A stretch of 64,000 bases of DNA from Cristatella mucedo (Eukaryota > Bryozoa > Phylactolaemata > Cristatellidae): assembly GCA_009760855.2 (NCBI GenBank), contig WPIO01000017.1, positions 1,059,001-1,123,000 on the forward strand. Reading direction: 5' to 3'. The position numbers and the translations under genes were made by a program. Under the pieces are notes generated by a model that ran no database searches, was not told the origin of the DNA, and saw only the letters and a list, made by a program, of their open reading frames with translations. Shown here in pieces: positions 11,326 to 64,000 of this stretch; within the stretch, counting starts at the first letter, position 1; each line of letters starts with the position of its first letter.

Positions 11326-12529
11326 GTTCTCTAGCAAAAGGAGTTGTACCCAAGTCCTTTAAATCGGCCGTCATTAGACCGATACTTCAAAAGCCTGTGC
11401 TATTGTGCTACCGTCATCTAGTGCTCAGAACTTCGGAATTGTCTTTGACAACTGCCTACATTTTGAAAGTTTTAGTAAGACGGCTACATCCACAGCCAGC
11501 CGGCCGTCAGTTCGATCCCTATCAAAGATTAGGGACTGTCTACCACGGTAGCTTGCAGAACATTTAACTAGCTTTCTGGTTCTGTCTCGGCTAGATTATT
11601 GCAATTCCATTTTGAGTGGGCTACCGAAAGAAAAGCCACTGCAGCTGGTGACAAATATAGCTGCAAGGCTAGCTATTAAATTCCTGAGGTTTGACCGCGT
11701 GTCTCCCTTGCTGAAGGAGCTTCGATGGCTTCCGGTTGATCAACGGATATGACCCAAAAGGCCTACAATGGCTTGGCTTCTTCATACCTAGCTAAAATGC
11801 CTCACCAATTTCAACCTCCTCTGCCCTATAGTTCTCTATGGACAATAAATTATTTGCTCTGTTCGTTCGCATAAACGTCGTTGGGGTGACAGAAGCTTTT
11901 GCTCTGCAGGTCCTAGCCATTGGAACTATCACAATGCATTAGCAACGAAATCTATTCTCCTGCTGCCAACTCTGGCACATCATTTCCAGCTGTTCTGAGG
12001 AGGTACTGCCATGCTACTCACTACTACAACTGCACTCCTGACTTAGCTATCCTTCTCACGTTATCTTTGTTTCGTGAGTTGAAGTCTTTTGGCTACCGAA
12101 TGCGTACCGAAAGCTACTTAGGCTTTTTGAGCATACCATAGAAAACCCTCCAGCATAACACCCACTTAGCCTTTGTGGCTTTGTGGAGTTACAGACAGAG
12201 ATACATTACATTAGATTACATCCAGGCATTTTACAAATCGCTGCAAGAGAAGCAATAAACAAGGTTGAATTACCTGAGAGGTTTCACGCTTAGACAATCA
12301 TGGAAAAACGAACAAGTACCATGCTTAGACTGGCGTGCAAAAAGCAAACGTGACGACAATCCGATTGTCCGAACAATAAAATATCTAGTTGGTAAAATGC
12401 ACTAAATCGTTCACCTGTAACCAATTAAAGCAAACAAGAACAAAAGAGACACGTTTACAAGGGCTCAGGCAAAGCTGAGTGGAAAAAATCCGTCTTTAGC
12501 TGAGCCTTAAATTATGCAAAGTCAATGCA

Positions 12530-12900
12530 CGCGATGGTAGAATTCAGAAGCGATCCGCGGACTTTGCGTGCGTACGAACTGACGGCCCGATTGCCGATTA
12601 GGTTTTAGTTGGAGGTGCATTTAGTGCGAGGAAAGGCGTGACGACTGAAAGCCGGGAGCGGGCAGTGTGAGAGCACGTGACCGGAGGAGCTAGGAAATCG
12701 GACTGGGATGCTGGCGAAAGCGAGTGAAGCGACCAAGATAATCCAGAGAGAGGATCTGGAAGTCGGTTCCATTCTTGATGCAGAGCCAATGAAGCTACGG
12801 TGGAAGTCACGCAATGAGACGCTGCTGACAATAGAGCGGCCGAGCGATGCGGAGCTTTGCTGCAGCTGCCGCCGCTGGTCTTGTAGGCCGCAGGCCCGGA
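12530..12900 (-). mobile_element. Probable LINE fragment, minus strand
   Basis: Shares GCGTACGAACTGACGGCCCGAT with the 25.9-kb LINE piece (GCATACGAACTAAAGGCACAGT). On the minus strand it reads EWNRLPDPLSGLSW, a weak LWNSLP-like match. Family not certain. Confidence 0.4.
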
Positions 12901-13959
12901 GTCCTAGACAAAGAGGATAGCGTTAATGTAGACTTTTATTTCGCAAACGCCTGAACTAGTTTGGCTGTCGTACTTCTATCTAAGCAGGCCCGAACTTTGG
13001 CGATAATCCATAGCTGAAAGCAGTCCGACTTGTCAGTAGAAAGGGACGTCCTTACCCAACTAGTCGCTGTGGAATAGCACGCCCAGATGACATGCAGACG
13101 TCACTCTTTACTGGCGCTCGATTAACGAATCAAGGCGTTGAGGTCTTTTAACTAGATGACGACGCAGGCTTTACTCATAGCTATTAGTTAGTTCTTACGA
13201 CGAAACGTAAGCGCCGTTGGCTAGCGCGTCTGGATGCCTAAAAAGGATATTGCACGCCGCTGCTAAGTAGTTTCAATATCCTCTCCAGGACAGCGCATTC
13301 GCAAGCCGAACGGCGAGCTGTTTTACCGACGCACAGCGCCTCTTCGTTCTGGCGCTACGTATCCGTCGCGGCGGAAGTCCGCCCCTCGTCACCGGTTCCT
13401 AGAAGCGCTCGCCCTGGCGGCCCGCGGGCGGCGCTGAGATCGCCCGCTCCGGAGAATCGAGTTACCGCCGTAGCCGTCGAGCAATTAGCAGGCGGCGCTG
13501 CGCACAGTGCACGCCCGCCATCTCCGCTCGCCGTATCGCTGCCGGCCGCGCCCGCCGCGCCCTCATTGCTTGCCGCCGCGCCGCGCCTCAAACCGCCCGA
13601 CCGTCACTCGCTGTGTTTTTCTGTCGAGAAACTCGAGCTCGCGCGCCAAGTCTAGCCGCCGCCGCCACCACGGCGGTCCAGTCTAGCCGCCACTCTGCGA
13701 AAGAATTCCCGGCAGCTCCGCGAACTAGCGCTCTGGCTCGATCCCGCCAGGCCAGCGGCAGCACGCCCATCAGGGCGCGACCTGTTGTGTCTGATCAACG
13801 CCGCCGCCGCCGAACTCACCTTCCGAGCGAGGCGCGACTATAATTAGAACGACGCACCGATCTCGCTCCGCCCCGATTTTCAGGCTGCACGCGTCGCTTC
13901 CGTCGCAGCGCTTCGGGCGCCAGTCGCCGCATCGACGGCGAGCAACTGTTTCGAAGAGC

Positions 13960-14145
13960 TCTCTCTCTCTCTCTCTCTCCCTCTCTCCCTCTCTCTCTCT
14001 CTCTCTTGCTCTCTCTCGCTCTCTCTCCCTCTCTCGCTCTCTCTCTCTCTTTCCCTCTCTCTCCCTCTCTCTCCCTCTCTCTCCCTCTCTCTCTCTCTCT
14101 CTCTCGCTCTCTCTCGCGCTCTCTCTCTCTCGCTCTCCGGGCTCT
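13960..14145. repeat. (CT)n tract
   Basis: Imperfect CTCTCTC with CCCT and CGCT interruptions, about 185 bp; homopyrimidine on the plus strand. Confidence 0.95.
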
Positions 14146-14482
14146 TGTTTTGGAGCATCTAAATTAAAATGAGGGAAAACCGAGCGCTCGCTGTCTCAGC
14201 GCTACATCGGGAACGATGAAAGGCCAGAGTGAATCTAGCATTCGCGTCTAATGACTTCGCGGGACAAAATGAGATTTCGCGCGACCGCCAGAACACTGGC
14301 GTTTTGCGGCGCTTGCGCGTCGGCGGGCCTCCCGCATCGCAATGCAAATACGCCAGCGCGAACGGCCGTCCTATGGCAAACTACTTCGGCTCGAGGGCTT
14401 CGCGACGCTAAAGAGAGCAACGTGTGGCCTACGGGCGTCTGTGCTCCAGGAGTTCATACAGCACACAGCTCACCCGGTCCAC

Positions 14483-14502
14483 AGAGAGAGAGAGAGAGAG
14501 AG

Positions 14503-14601
<99 letters not shown>

Positions 14602-14872
14602 GAGACAGAGAGACAGAGAGACAGAGACAGAGAGACAGAGACAGAGACAGAGACAGAGACAGAGACAGAGACAAAGACAGAGACAGACAGAGAGATAGAT
14701 AAAAGAGAGAGAGAGGGAGGGAGAAAGAGAGAGAGGAAGAGAGAGACAGAGAGAGACAGAGAGAGATAAAAGAGAGAGAGAGAGAGAGGGAGAGACAGAC
14801 ATCCAGACGAGGTGACGGAGACAGAGACAAAGAGACATAGACGGATACAGAGACAGACACAGACAGAGACAC

Positions 14873-14931
<59 letters not shown>

Positions 14932-15150
14932 GAGTGGGAGAGACAGACAGACAGACGCGGTGACGGAGACAGAGACAAAGAGACAGAGACGGATACAGAG
15001 ACAGACACAGACAGAGATAGAGAGAGAGAGAGAGAGAGAGACAGATAGAGACAGAGGCAGCAGAGATAGAAACGCCGAGATAGGCCTGAGGCAGAGAGAG
15101 ACAGACTGAGACAGACAGACAGACAGAGACAGAGACAGAGAGAGAGAGCC
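14483..15150. repeat. (AG)n/(AGACAG)n compound tract
   Basis: About 670 bp of purine-rich repeat: pure AG, then ACAGAG hexamers, then two larger units with GACGCGGTGACGGAGACAGA and GACGAGGTGACGGAGACAGA near 14,808 and 14,954, a local duplication of about 146 bp. Confidence 0.95.
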
Positions 15151-15220
15151 TAATAAGAAATTGAGTTCTCTGAGGGCGTGATATCAAGTGTATTATTATG
15201 TTATTAATAATAATAATATC
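15150..15220 (+). repeat. LINE family A tail
   Basis: AATAAGAAATTGAGTTCTCTGAGGGCGTGATATC followed by ATT-type repeats, directly after the AG tract. Confidence 0.6.
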
Positions 15221-15850
15221 ATTATTATAGAGCAGCGTCGCATCTCCGATAGGCTTTGATTCATAGCTTTTCTGTGACCCACGCGGCGGAGGGCGAACCG
15301 GACGTGCCAGCTCGCCGCCACCGACGGGTACCCGAGAGGCGAAGGTGGCGAGCGGCGGCTTGCTGTGGCGGCACGAAATCGCAGAGGAGCTAACGGCTAA
15401 CGTCGGTATTAGCGACTCGTTAACGCCTTTTGCAGTCAGCGAAGGGTGCCCTGTCGGTGTACACTGCGAGCTGCTGATACGCCGCTTCACGTCAGTCTAG
15501 ATGGAAAGAACCAAAAGCCGTGTAACAAATGCCGGTCTGGCCGAAGTCGTGACTCCAGCGAAACGGCTGCTTTTCAACGGGCGTGGCGAACATGGCGTAC
15601 GACTGGGGCGACAGCCAAAGCGCGCCTCTAGCTGTAGCTGCTGAGCGGGAGCAGTAGTAGCCGCTTGGCGAGCGCACGTAACGAGCGCGCGTGACGAGCG
15701 CACGTGTAGCTCCGCAATCGTCGCCATCTTCAAATACGAAGACGATCCGAAAGAAACGCTACTTTTGGCACCGCTAATGTAACCGGTAGGGCGTGTGCCG
15801 GTTAATTAATTGCGAACCGCACCGGTCCGGCTTAAAACCGGGCTGCTGCA

Positions 15851-15851
<1 letters not shown>

Positions 15852-15936
<85 letters not shown>
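15852..15936. repeat. (CT)n tract
   Basis: Nearly pure CT dinucleotide, about 80 bp. Confidence 0.95.
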
Positions 15937-15937
<1 letters not shown>

Positions 15938-16287
15938 AGCCTTCTGCCCGCCAGATTCGGCCGACGCGCTAGTCAATTACCACTAGCATTTGCTATAATT
16001 TGTAGCGAGTCAGCAAACTGACGCCGCGCCGCACTCGGCCCCATCGACTGCCATCGAGGCAGGGCTCGCGAAACGGCCAGGAAGATGGCAGACCGCCGGG
16101 CCTGCCGCGGCCGGCGGTCAGCACCCGACACCAGCAAAAACGGTCTCCGGCGGATGTGGCCGCGCCCGTCGGGCTGCCTCGCGACGGTCAATTCTGAGCG
16201 TCGAGCAGAGAGCAGCCAGCGAGCGGCTCTGCCGCTGCCGATGGCTGCGCTGAGAGCTGGCGGGGAAGGCCGGCGGCGGCGGCAGGC

Positions 16288-16350
16288 AGGGCACGGGGCA
16301 CGGGTCACGGGACACGGGGCACGGGGCACGGGGGGGGGCACGGGGCACGG
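16288..16350. repeat. GGGCACGG minisatellite
   Basis: About seven imperfect copies of an 8-mer (GGGCACGG, GGTCACGG, GGACACGG) ending in a G9 run. Confidence 0.85.
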
Positions 16351-17012
16351 GCGATTGACACCGACCGGGCACCGCCAAGCCTGGAAGACAGCAGCGCCCG
16401 TACATGCGCGGCAGTGATGGCCAGAGACGCTGGGCCCAAAAAAAGGGTGCCCAAAACGTCCGATCACTCCGAGCCACAAAACGTCCGATCACTCCGCGTC
16501 GTGAACGTTGCGACCGAAGCTCTGCGCCGTCATGGGCCAGCGCACTGATTTCGCCGTTTGACTTAAAAAAAAAACAGAAAATGTCGACTGCTGTGCGCGG
16601 GCGGGAGGAGCCAAGCGAGACCGAGCCGCCGCGGCTGCCGACGGCAGCGGCGGGAGGGCTAAGCGCTCGGGCGGCCGTTTCTCGCCCTTTCTCTTGTAGG
16701 AAACATTCACGGCCGAAGAAGAAGTACCGCGGGCATTAATTGTCGTGATTTCTTTCAGTGGCGAAGACGCCATTGGCGCGAGACGGTGCTAGTGGAGGCC
16801 TGAGGATCGACACGTCCTAATGACTTTTTTAAATGTTGACTAGCGACGTGTGGGTACGACCGTACGTTCATCGTTGTGCCTTCGAAGTTGAGCCTAATTG
16901 AGGTCTAGGCTTCGGGATGTACGAGAGTGTTAGAACGTCGCGGCTGCTGTTGGGCACCCGTCGCCCCACCGTCGCCGTTTCTCTTCGCTCTTTCGCGAGA
17001 TTTCTCCTCGCA

Positions 17013-17037
17013 ATGGACATGGACTCGCTGTGTCAAG
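17013..17037 (+). CDS. Candidate first coding exon (unknown gene)
   Basis: ATG in a CpG-rich setting reads MDMDSLCQ plus one base, then a CAAG|gtaggg donor. Phase 1 agrees with the acceptor-bounded open piece at 19,456. No family recognised; the match of phases could be chance. Confidence 0.15.
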
Positions 17038-17948
17038 GTAGGGTGAGCTCTTCGTGGCTGCCTTGTCCCGCTGCTGTCGGCATACCTGCGTGCACTGGTC
17101 CTCCACTAATGCACCTACAAGTCGGTAAACGTGACTGCAAGGCTCAGGGCTTCAGTCGGTACTCGTGCATCGGCTGAGATTAGCGCCGTTTATGAGCGCC
17201 ATGTTTGCGGCCAAGTCCGGTAAGCACGTGGAAGCTGCTACACTCCGCTTGTAACATTTACTGCTGTCTCAGAAGTCAGAAATCGCCATTCCGACACCGC
17301 TGCTGCCGACTATGAATTATATCTCTGAGATTTCAAAGTGCAGAACGACCTAAGGCCGTCGGACTGCATGGTGACAAAGAGTTTCATCTCGAGCGCAGGG
17401 ACCGATGCTGCAGTCTCTGACTTACAGGTCAGCTGCTTCGCCGATTGAGCTCCACTGAGAGCTACTGCTCTCTGCCTTGGGTGTCTCTAGTACGTTCGAT
17501 CAATCCTCTCGGCTTCAAAGGACCGCTTACGCGCTCGGGGAGAATGATCGACCTGGGGCGCGTTTGTAATTGCTAATAATTTTGACACGTAGCGCAGCGC
17601 CAGCCGTCGCGCCTCCTGCTGCGGTCGGTGAACCAGATAGCGTGTAGTCATGTATATAGCATGGCGCACGAAGCCCTGATGTAGCCATGTGTAAAGGCCT
17701 CGACATCGTCTGCGCCGCCGCCGCCGGCTAGCCGAGTCTTTTTGGTCCCGTGCAGTCGCCGACCAAATGAACTTGGTTGCTGGTCGTGTGTGCGTGTATC
17801 GCTGTGTCCATCGTCGATGTGAGCGCTTCTCAACGCTCTGATTTCCGTCGCGACAGTGCGCGCGCGCACCTCCCGGAGGGTGCAGGACATTTTTTTATTG
17901 ACGACCATCAAGGCCACATGAGTAAATAGGTGTGTGACTTCAGTGTCT

Positions 17949-19455
<1,507 letters not shown>

Positions 19456-19577
19456 AGCTCTGCAAATGGAAGAGAGACACAGACAGACAGAATGAGCTTC
19501 GTTTCACCACAACCTTTTCCGTTGACTGCGAAATGGGTATAGTTGAGCATGCATTACTACGTTTCCAAACAACACAG
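19456..19577 (+). CDS. Candidate internal exon (unknown gene)
   Basis: Between a cgattag acceptor and an ACACAG|gtaagg donor (a strong site). Reads ELCKWKRDTDRQNELRFTTT then FSVDCEMGIVEHALLRFQTT and Q. 122 nt, open through the whole piece. No family recognised; no convincing third exon found. Confidence 0.2.
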
Positions 19578-19599
19578 GTAAGGACTGCGTGCGGTCACA

Positions 19600-20821
19600 T
19601 TCACGTGAACGTCTTCGGGTTTTGTGTGTGCGAACTGTTGCCATACGATCGGCTGGTGAGCTAGGGCTGCATGTCAGGACCCGCGAGACTGGGGTTTTCG
19701 CTAACACGGGAAGTAGGCAAAGAAACAACGCCGAAGTTTAATTACCAAGAGTTTGTTGAGGTAGGATTCGAGGTATGCCACAGCAAGATGGCAGGAGCTC
19801 AAAAGATTTGACTCACAATATTGTGCTAGCATCAAGCGCGTGAGTCCTGCCGTTGCCGAAAAGGGCTCGAACGACATTGCGGTGTCCTAGACCTGGACAC
19901 AACCCTTCGACGTCGGAAGCCATTTGCTTGCAGCAAGCACTGATCATAAAACTATGTCTATTATTTCTACAGAATCTTTGGGAGTAGGAAAACTAGCTCT
20001 TTCGAATCACGGTCTATTAAATTATGCTAAGAGCTTTCGGCGAAAACACAAATGCCCGTGCTCGCTCGCGAGTACACCTACACCCGCAGGATTAGCATTT
20101 ACATACGTCTCTTAGTTTTTTTCATTTCTTAGCCATCGCGTTTAGAATTGTATGCTTACAAAAAGCAGCCCCATTCTCGCTAGTAAGGCATGCACAGGTG
20201 CGAATATGTCGTCGAAAAAACTCGTGGCAGGTTCGTTTCCCGCGGTGACTTTAAAAATGAAAACAACAATACAAATCGTTTACTCAGTTACACATACTCC
20301 TTGGTATTTCTTTTTTGAGTTACCTTTATTTCATGTGATAGACTACTGCTATCTCCATCCACCAGGTGTCGCGTTATCGCTGGAGCCTAGTCCGTATATA
20401 TTCAAGAAAATGATGCTAAATTTTGGTTTTTCGTGGACTATTAGGGAACTATCAAATCATCTCGATGTGTTTACTTTCATTTTCAGGATTTTTTATCGCA
20501 ATATTCTTATATCTTACAACTGGAAAGCAGCTGGCCCTATTGTCTTTCATTTTTTTTAAATACCTGCGGTGTAAGACAGGGTCTAAATATCAGGTCATGG
20601 AAACACTGGCTGTTATCACTTCCACGAGAGCAGTTTCAATATCAAGGACAATATACTTCAAATAAATTTCGCGTATCTCAGTGACCCAGCTGAGAAAAAA
20701 CACCTATTTCCTGAACAGTGATAGGAACTTTTCTCAAGTAAATTGCGGCCCCTTCAGCCATCACAAATTGGCTGACCCGTGGTAGGTCAATGACGTCTCC
20801 TTTACTTAATCCTGGCTACAC
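19600..20821. other. No gene seen
   Basis: AT-rich sequence with one longer open stretch (20,152-20,559) that has no family motif. A possible acceptor at 20,594, opening to a stop at 20,664, was too weak to list. Confidence 0.4.
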
Positions 20822-20985
20822 CGGTTAGCTGAATCGACAACCTCGTTTATATAGCAGTAGAAGAACCTTTGCGGCAATCATCCGACATGCTGGAGACAGC
20901 AGAGCAGTGTCTGTAGCAGGACTCAAACCCACGACCTGGGTCGTGAATTGTGAGCACTATACCCCTAGTCTAAGAACCTGTAACT
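20822..20985 (-). mobile_element. SINE B, minus strand
   Basis: Inverse of the SINE B pattern: GTTAGCTGAATCGAC, AGTAGAAGAACCTTTGCGGC and box B CCCACGACCTGGGTCGTGAA. Confidence 0.65.
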
Positions 20986-21160
20986 GACCATGGATGGATT
21001 TATTATTCGAAGCTTAATAGTCTTCGACTCCTCAGATTATTAGCATTCAAATACAATTTCTTGGGAAATAGGCATAAGCAATATGAAAACCGGAGCATGC
21101 CATTGCACTATGAATAGGCTGTGACGGGACACTTGTGCATCGATTACAGGCCACGTTTGA

Positions 21161-21336
21161 TGCAGCTCCTGTGATTGTGATGCAGCTCCTGTGTTTGTGA
21201 TGCAGCTCCTGTGATTGTGATGCAGCTCCTGTGCTTGTGATGCAGCTCCTGTGATTGTGATGCAGCTCCTGTGCTTGTGATGCAGCTCCTGTGTTTGTGA
21301 TGCAGCTCCTGTGATTGTGATGCAGCTCCTGTGCTT
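21161..21336. repeat. 20-bp tandem array, about 9 copies
   Basis: Exact 20-bp period, consensus TGCAGCTCCTGTGNTTGTGA, in which only N varies (A, T or C). Lies 260 bp beyond the HYDIN poly(A) signal. Confidence 0.97.
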
Positions 21337-21598
21337 CTTGTGCTTCAAACAACAAGCTAATAAGCTAACAAGCTAATAGGGGGGCAATGTCTTCAACGTC
21401 TTCAACATGCAGCTGCATATTTTCAACTTACTGCAATGAATGACCAGACCAAGGATTTCTCTCAGCGGGATATTCATTAACCAACTGCAGCTTCTAAAGT
21501 CATTTGGTACATTCATCTGCTAATGTGTGCTCCTGGTGGTGCAATGACCTGGCTGGCTCGTGCATGCAAGACCAGCACAGATTTTTTCTGATTTTATA

Positions 21599-21604
21599 TT
21601 TATT
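21599..21604 (-). promoter_or_regulatory. HYDIN poly(A) signal AATAAA
   Basis: TTTATT on the plus strand reads AATAAA in the HYDIN transcript, 337 bp past the stop. It is the first canonical hexamer I see after the stop, implying a 3' UTR of roughly 350-370 nt with a CAG/CTG-rich patch at 21,820-21,846. Confidence 0.6.
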
Positions 21605-21940
21605 GATTGTGCAAATTGCAGGCTGACGTAAAAAAAAGTTCATCCGTTACTGCAAAAATATGGCAGCTCACTGTTGTGTTCACTTAGACAAAAATGGTCG
21701 CATGCACAGGCTGATGCCTCCCAAAGTATCCCATGCCACTTGGAAGCTGTGCAGTGTCTGATCGGCTGGTTCTGCTCGGCTGTCTTTCCTCTGGTAAGCA
21801 ACAAAAGGGGCGAGATGTCCACCAGCAGCAGCTGCAGCAGCAGCAGTGGCTATGTGGCACTGAGGTATCAATATGAGCCCAGCATTCACTGCCTTCCTGC
21901 TCCAGGCTGTGTGAAAGATATCCGTGCTCGCTATCGAGTT

Positions 21941-62636
<40,696 letters not shown>

Positions 62637-62784
62637 CTGAAATGGCGTGAAAGCAAGAAGCTAACTGTTTATCCATACGACGCGGTACAAATCTCAAATC
62701 TTTTGGGCACGGTGCCTTTAGTTAGCATGCTCCAAAAGCCAGAAATTCACTGCCGACCTGTGTCGCGACATCTTCTAACTGGTC

Positions 62785-63075
62785 TAAATTTTTTTTTAAA
62801 CTAAAACCGCATATATTTACGACAGCGTTTATTGGGTACCTGCGATTCATTCTTTGTGTGCTAATGCTTGCTGAAACTGTGCATGCTGCCACTAACCACA
62901 CTTGCATGCTGACGCTGTGCATGTCACCCCTAATCTTGTTATTCTTGTTATATATTCAGCATGCTTCCACTCACCGTTCGATCGTGTTTCATTTGCAGCA
63001 ACTGTAAAGTTCCTAGAAAGAGATTGAGTTCTCTGAGGGCGCTATACAAAGTGTATTATTATTACTATTATAAGA
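62785..63075 (+). mobile_element. LINE family A 3' end in HYDIN intron
   Basis: TTTATTGGGTACCTGCGATT, GAAACTGTGCATGCTGCCAC, GCATGCTGACGCTGTGCATG, AAGAGATTGAGTTCTCTGAG and (ATT)n; upstream of w1. Confidence 0.78.
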
Positions 63076-63429
63076 TGGAATGCGAGTGCAAGCACGGCTC
63101 CAGCTAACTAGGCTAGTAAGAGTTAAGACCTAAAATGCGTCAAGGAAACGCTAATCATGCGGTATCTTGTCAGGAAAGAATGCTGAGAGTCAGGGTTGCT
63201 TGTTTCTCAGCGACAAATAAGTTTTTCTTGGAATGGCAGCTTACTTCCCGTGCGGGATTTTAAGACGAGCACCGATTCACACAAAATTTTGCTGTCCTAT
63301 TTTATTCAACACTTAATAGCTGTTAATCAGCAGACGCCTGCGGGCTAAGGCATTTTTTGAATTGCCTATAACAGCAAACACTATGCCAGGAAGTCACAAG
63401 AAACTCTCAAGAATCAACAAACTTTTGCA

Positions 63430-63530
63430 TAATGTTAGTAAAATATTTGTAGAGCGCCCACAGAGAACTTAAGGTCTATCTGAGCATTTTACATCTACGA
63501 ATACTAAAGAAAATGCTACCAACCGGCTAC
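63430..63530 (-). mobile_element. LINE family A tail, minus strand
   Basis: GTAGAGCGCCCACAGAGAAC then TTAAGGTCTATCTGAGCATT; diverged, lacks a clear ATT tail. Confidence 0.5.
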
Positions 63531-64000
63531 TGAGTCTTCCCTTTCTTCGCACGCGAATCAAGCCACGAGAGTGGTTTAAAAGCATCAATTCAATACAGTA
63601 TTGGCTAAAGAAATATGAAGCAGTTGAAGTTTAGCAGCATGAATTAGATTGTCCTCGGGATTGCAGCTTCCTCAATCAGCCACTGACACTACAAGACCTA
63701 ACTGCCCGTAAGCAGATTTGGATGAGTCTAGCAAGTTAAGTATAGCCTAATGTAAATGACCAAGATCAGCAAGAAGATTCCGGAACAAAATTAGCCTTCA
63801 CGACAAACATTTTGCAACATTATTACCAAATAATTCTTTAAACTTGCGTTGGCTCGGATGCCCGCGCTCGGATCCGGTACAACTTTATATTACCCCTGCA
63901 ACTCAAACTGCTGCCTTCTAATTATACTGTTTGTTGAAAAAAATAAGATTAATAATCAAGACCGTCAGAAAGTTGAGACAGCTACAAATAGATAGGAGCG
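63531..64000. other. Right edge, nothing recognised
   Basis: AT-rich, presumably a HYDIN intron because w1 begins with a split codon. No further HYDIN exon found up to the edge. Confidence 0.5.

Larger units (their letters stand above)
9500..12215 (+). mobile_element. L2/CR1-like LINE ORF2, endonuclease to 3' end, broken
   Basis: The most complete LINE here. Endonuclease parts: FCLLNIRTQITK (9,516), a frame-shifted DAFLLTEIWMT, GGGVTVVVRESF (9,707), NIHLDSPSSG, FGSIRQ/GLVQYVNRTTHIRGYILDLA and VVHPLTISGHCSVLL. Linker: YFIRKLKRCQSDSEQIFKTV (10,755). RT start: SLAKGVVPKSFKSAVIRPIL (11,330). Thumb: SRLDYCNSILSGLPKEKPLQ and LLKELRWLPVDQRI (11,590-11,748). C-terminus RRWGDRSFCSAGPSHWN, then a family B 3' end. 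Split by insertions at 10,335 and 11,115; frameshifts and stops show it is dead. Confidence 0.82.
13200..17880. promoter_or_regulatory. CpG-rich block, candidate promoter region
   Basis: GC- and CpG-rich DNA (unlike the AT-rich flanks) broken by CT/AG tracts at 13,960, 14,483, 15,852 and 17,949. Contains AAGATGGC-type ATG contexts at 16,083 (plus) and about 15,726 (minus), like YY1-type downstream promoter elements of housekeeping genes. No gene downstream is confirmed on either strand, so a promoter role is inference. Confidence 0.3.

Noticed and set aside
14429-15490. 353-codon minus-strand open frame rich in Ser-Leu
   Set aside because: Product of the AG/CT tract; composition is set by the dinucleotide repeat. 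The same applies to frames at 17,648, 36,113, 57,051 and 60,799.
20594-20664. Terminal exon for the 17.0/19.5-kb candidate
   Set aside because: An acceptor-like ATATCAG and a phase-0 open run to TAA exist, but the tract is weak and the piece is short; chance is likely.
21161-21336. CRISPR-like array
   Set aside because: The 20-bp units are direct tandem copies without spacers, in an animal genome.

Overview
This is nuclear DNA from a ciliated animal. The main gene has dozens of GT-AG introns, and its protein is recognisably HYDIN, the giant central-pair protein of motile cilia and flagella. The surroundings are dense in simple repeats, degraded L2/CR1-like non-LTR retrotransposons (LINEs) and tRNA-derived SINEs. 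The repeat load and the small-to-medium introns fit a marine invertebrate. I cannot name the species or phylum from the sequence alone.

Layout. Positions 1-21,600 hold no gene I can recognise. They contain a hexameric microsatellite (1-672), fragments of L2-like LINEs (endonuclease, reverse transcriptase and 3' ends at about 3.96-5.6, 7.1-7.9, 8.5-8.7 and 9.5-12.2 kb), two SINE families, a CpG-rich block (13.2-17.8 kb) cut up by long CT/AG tracts, a weak two-exon gene candidate (17.0 and 19.5 kb), and a 20-bp tandem array (21.16-21.34 kb). From 62,636 down to 21,941 the minus strand carries the C-terminal part of HYDIN. I could follow 44 coding exons. All have GT donors and AG acceptors, all junction phases agree, and together they give 3,304 complete residues followed by TGA. 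The 5' part of the gene lies beyond the right edge. Nothing exonic was found in 62,637-64,000.

The HYDIN part reads, from N to C: a coiled/Ala-rich stretch; a P-loop (adenylate-kinase-like) domain with Walker A GAPLSGKT and a later VVFDGLE motif; a long charged Lys/Glu/Ala linker; then a chain of ASH/MSP-type immunoglobulin-like repeats ending in WVYYLKGIIPDK-stop. The first 14 exons or so lie in very GC-rich DNA (53.5-62.7 kb); the later exons lie in more AT-rich DNA with LINE/SINE-filled introns. An AATAAA signal lies 337 bp downstream of the stop.

Most notable structures: a duplicated splice acceptor at exon 39; a compound element at 47.05-48.05 kb, with inverted GGGGGAATGTCC-type ends, an (AT)n core and degenerate CCCTAAA repeats, which splits an older SINE; an inverted pair of LINE 3' ends in a HYDIN intron; an alternating (CG)n tract directly at a donor site; and an 8-copy minisatellite just upstream of exon 9.
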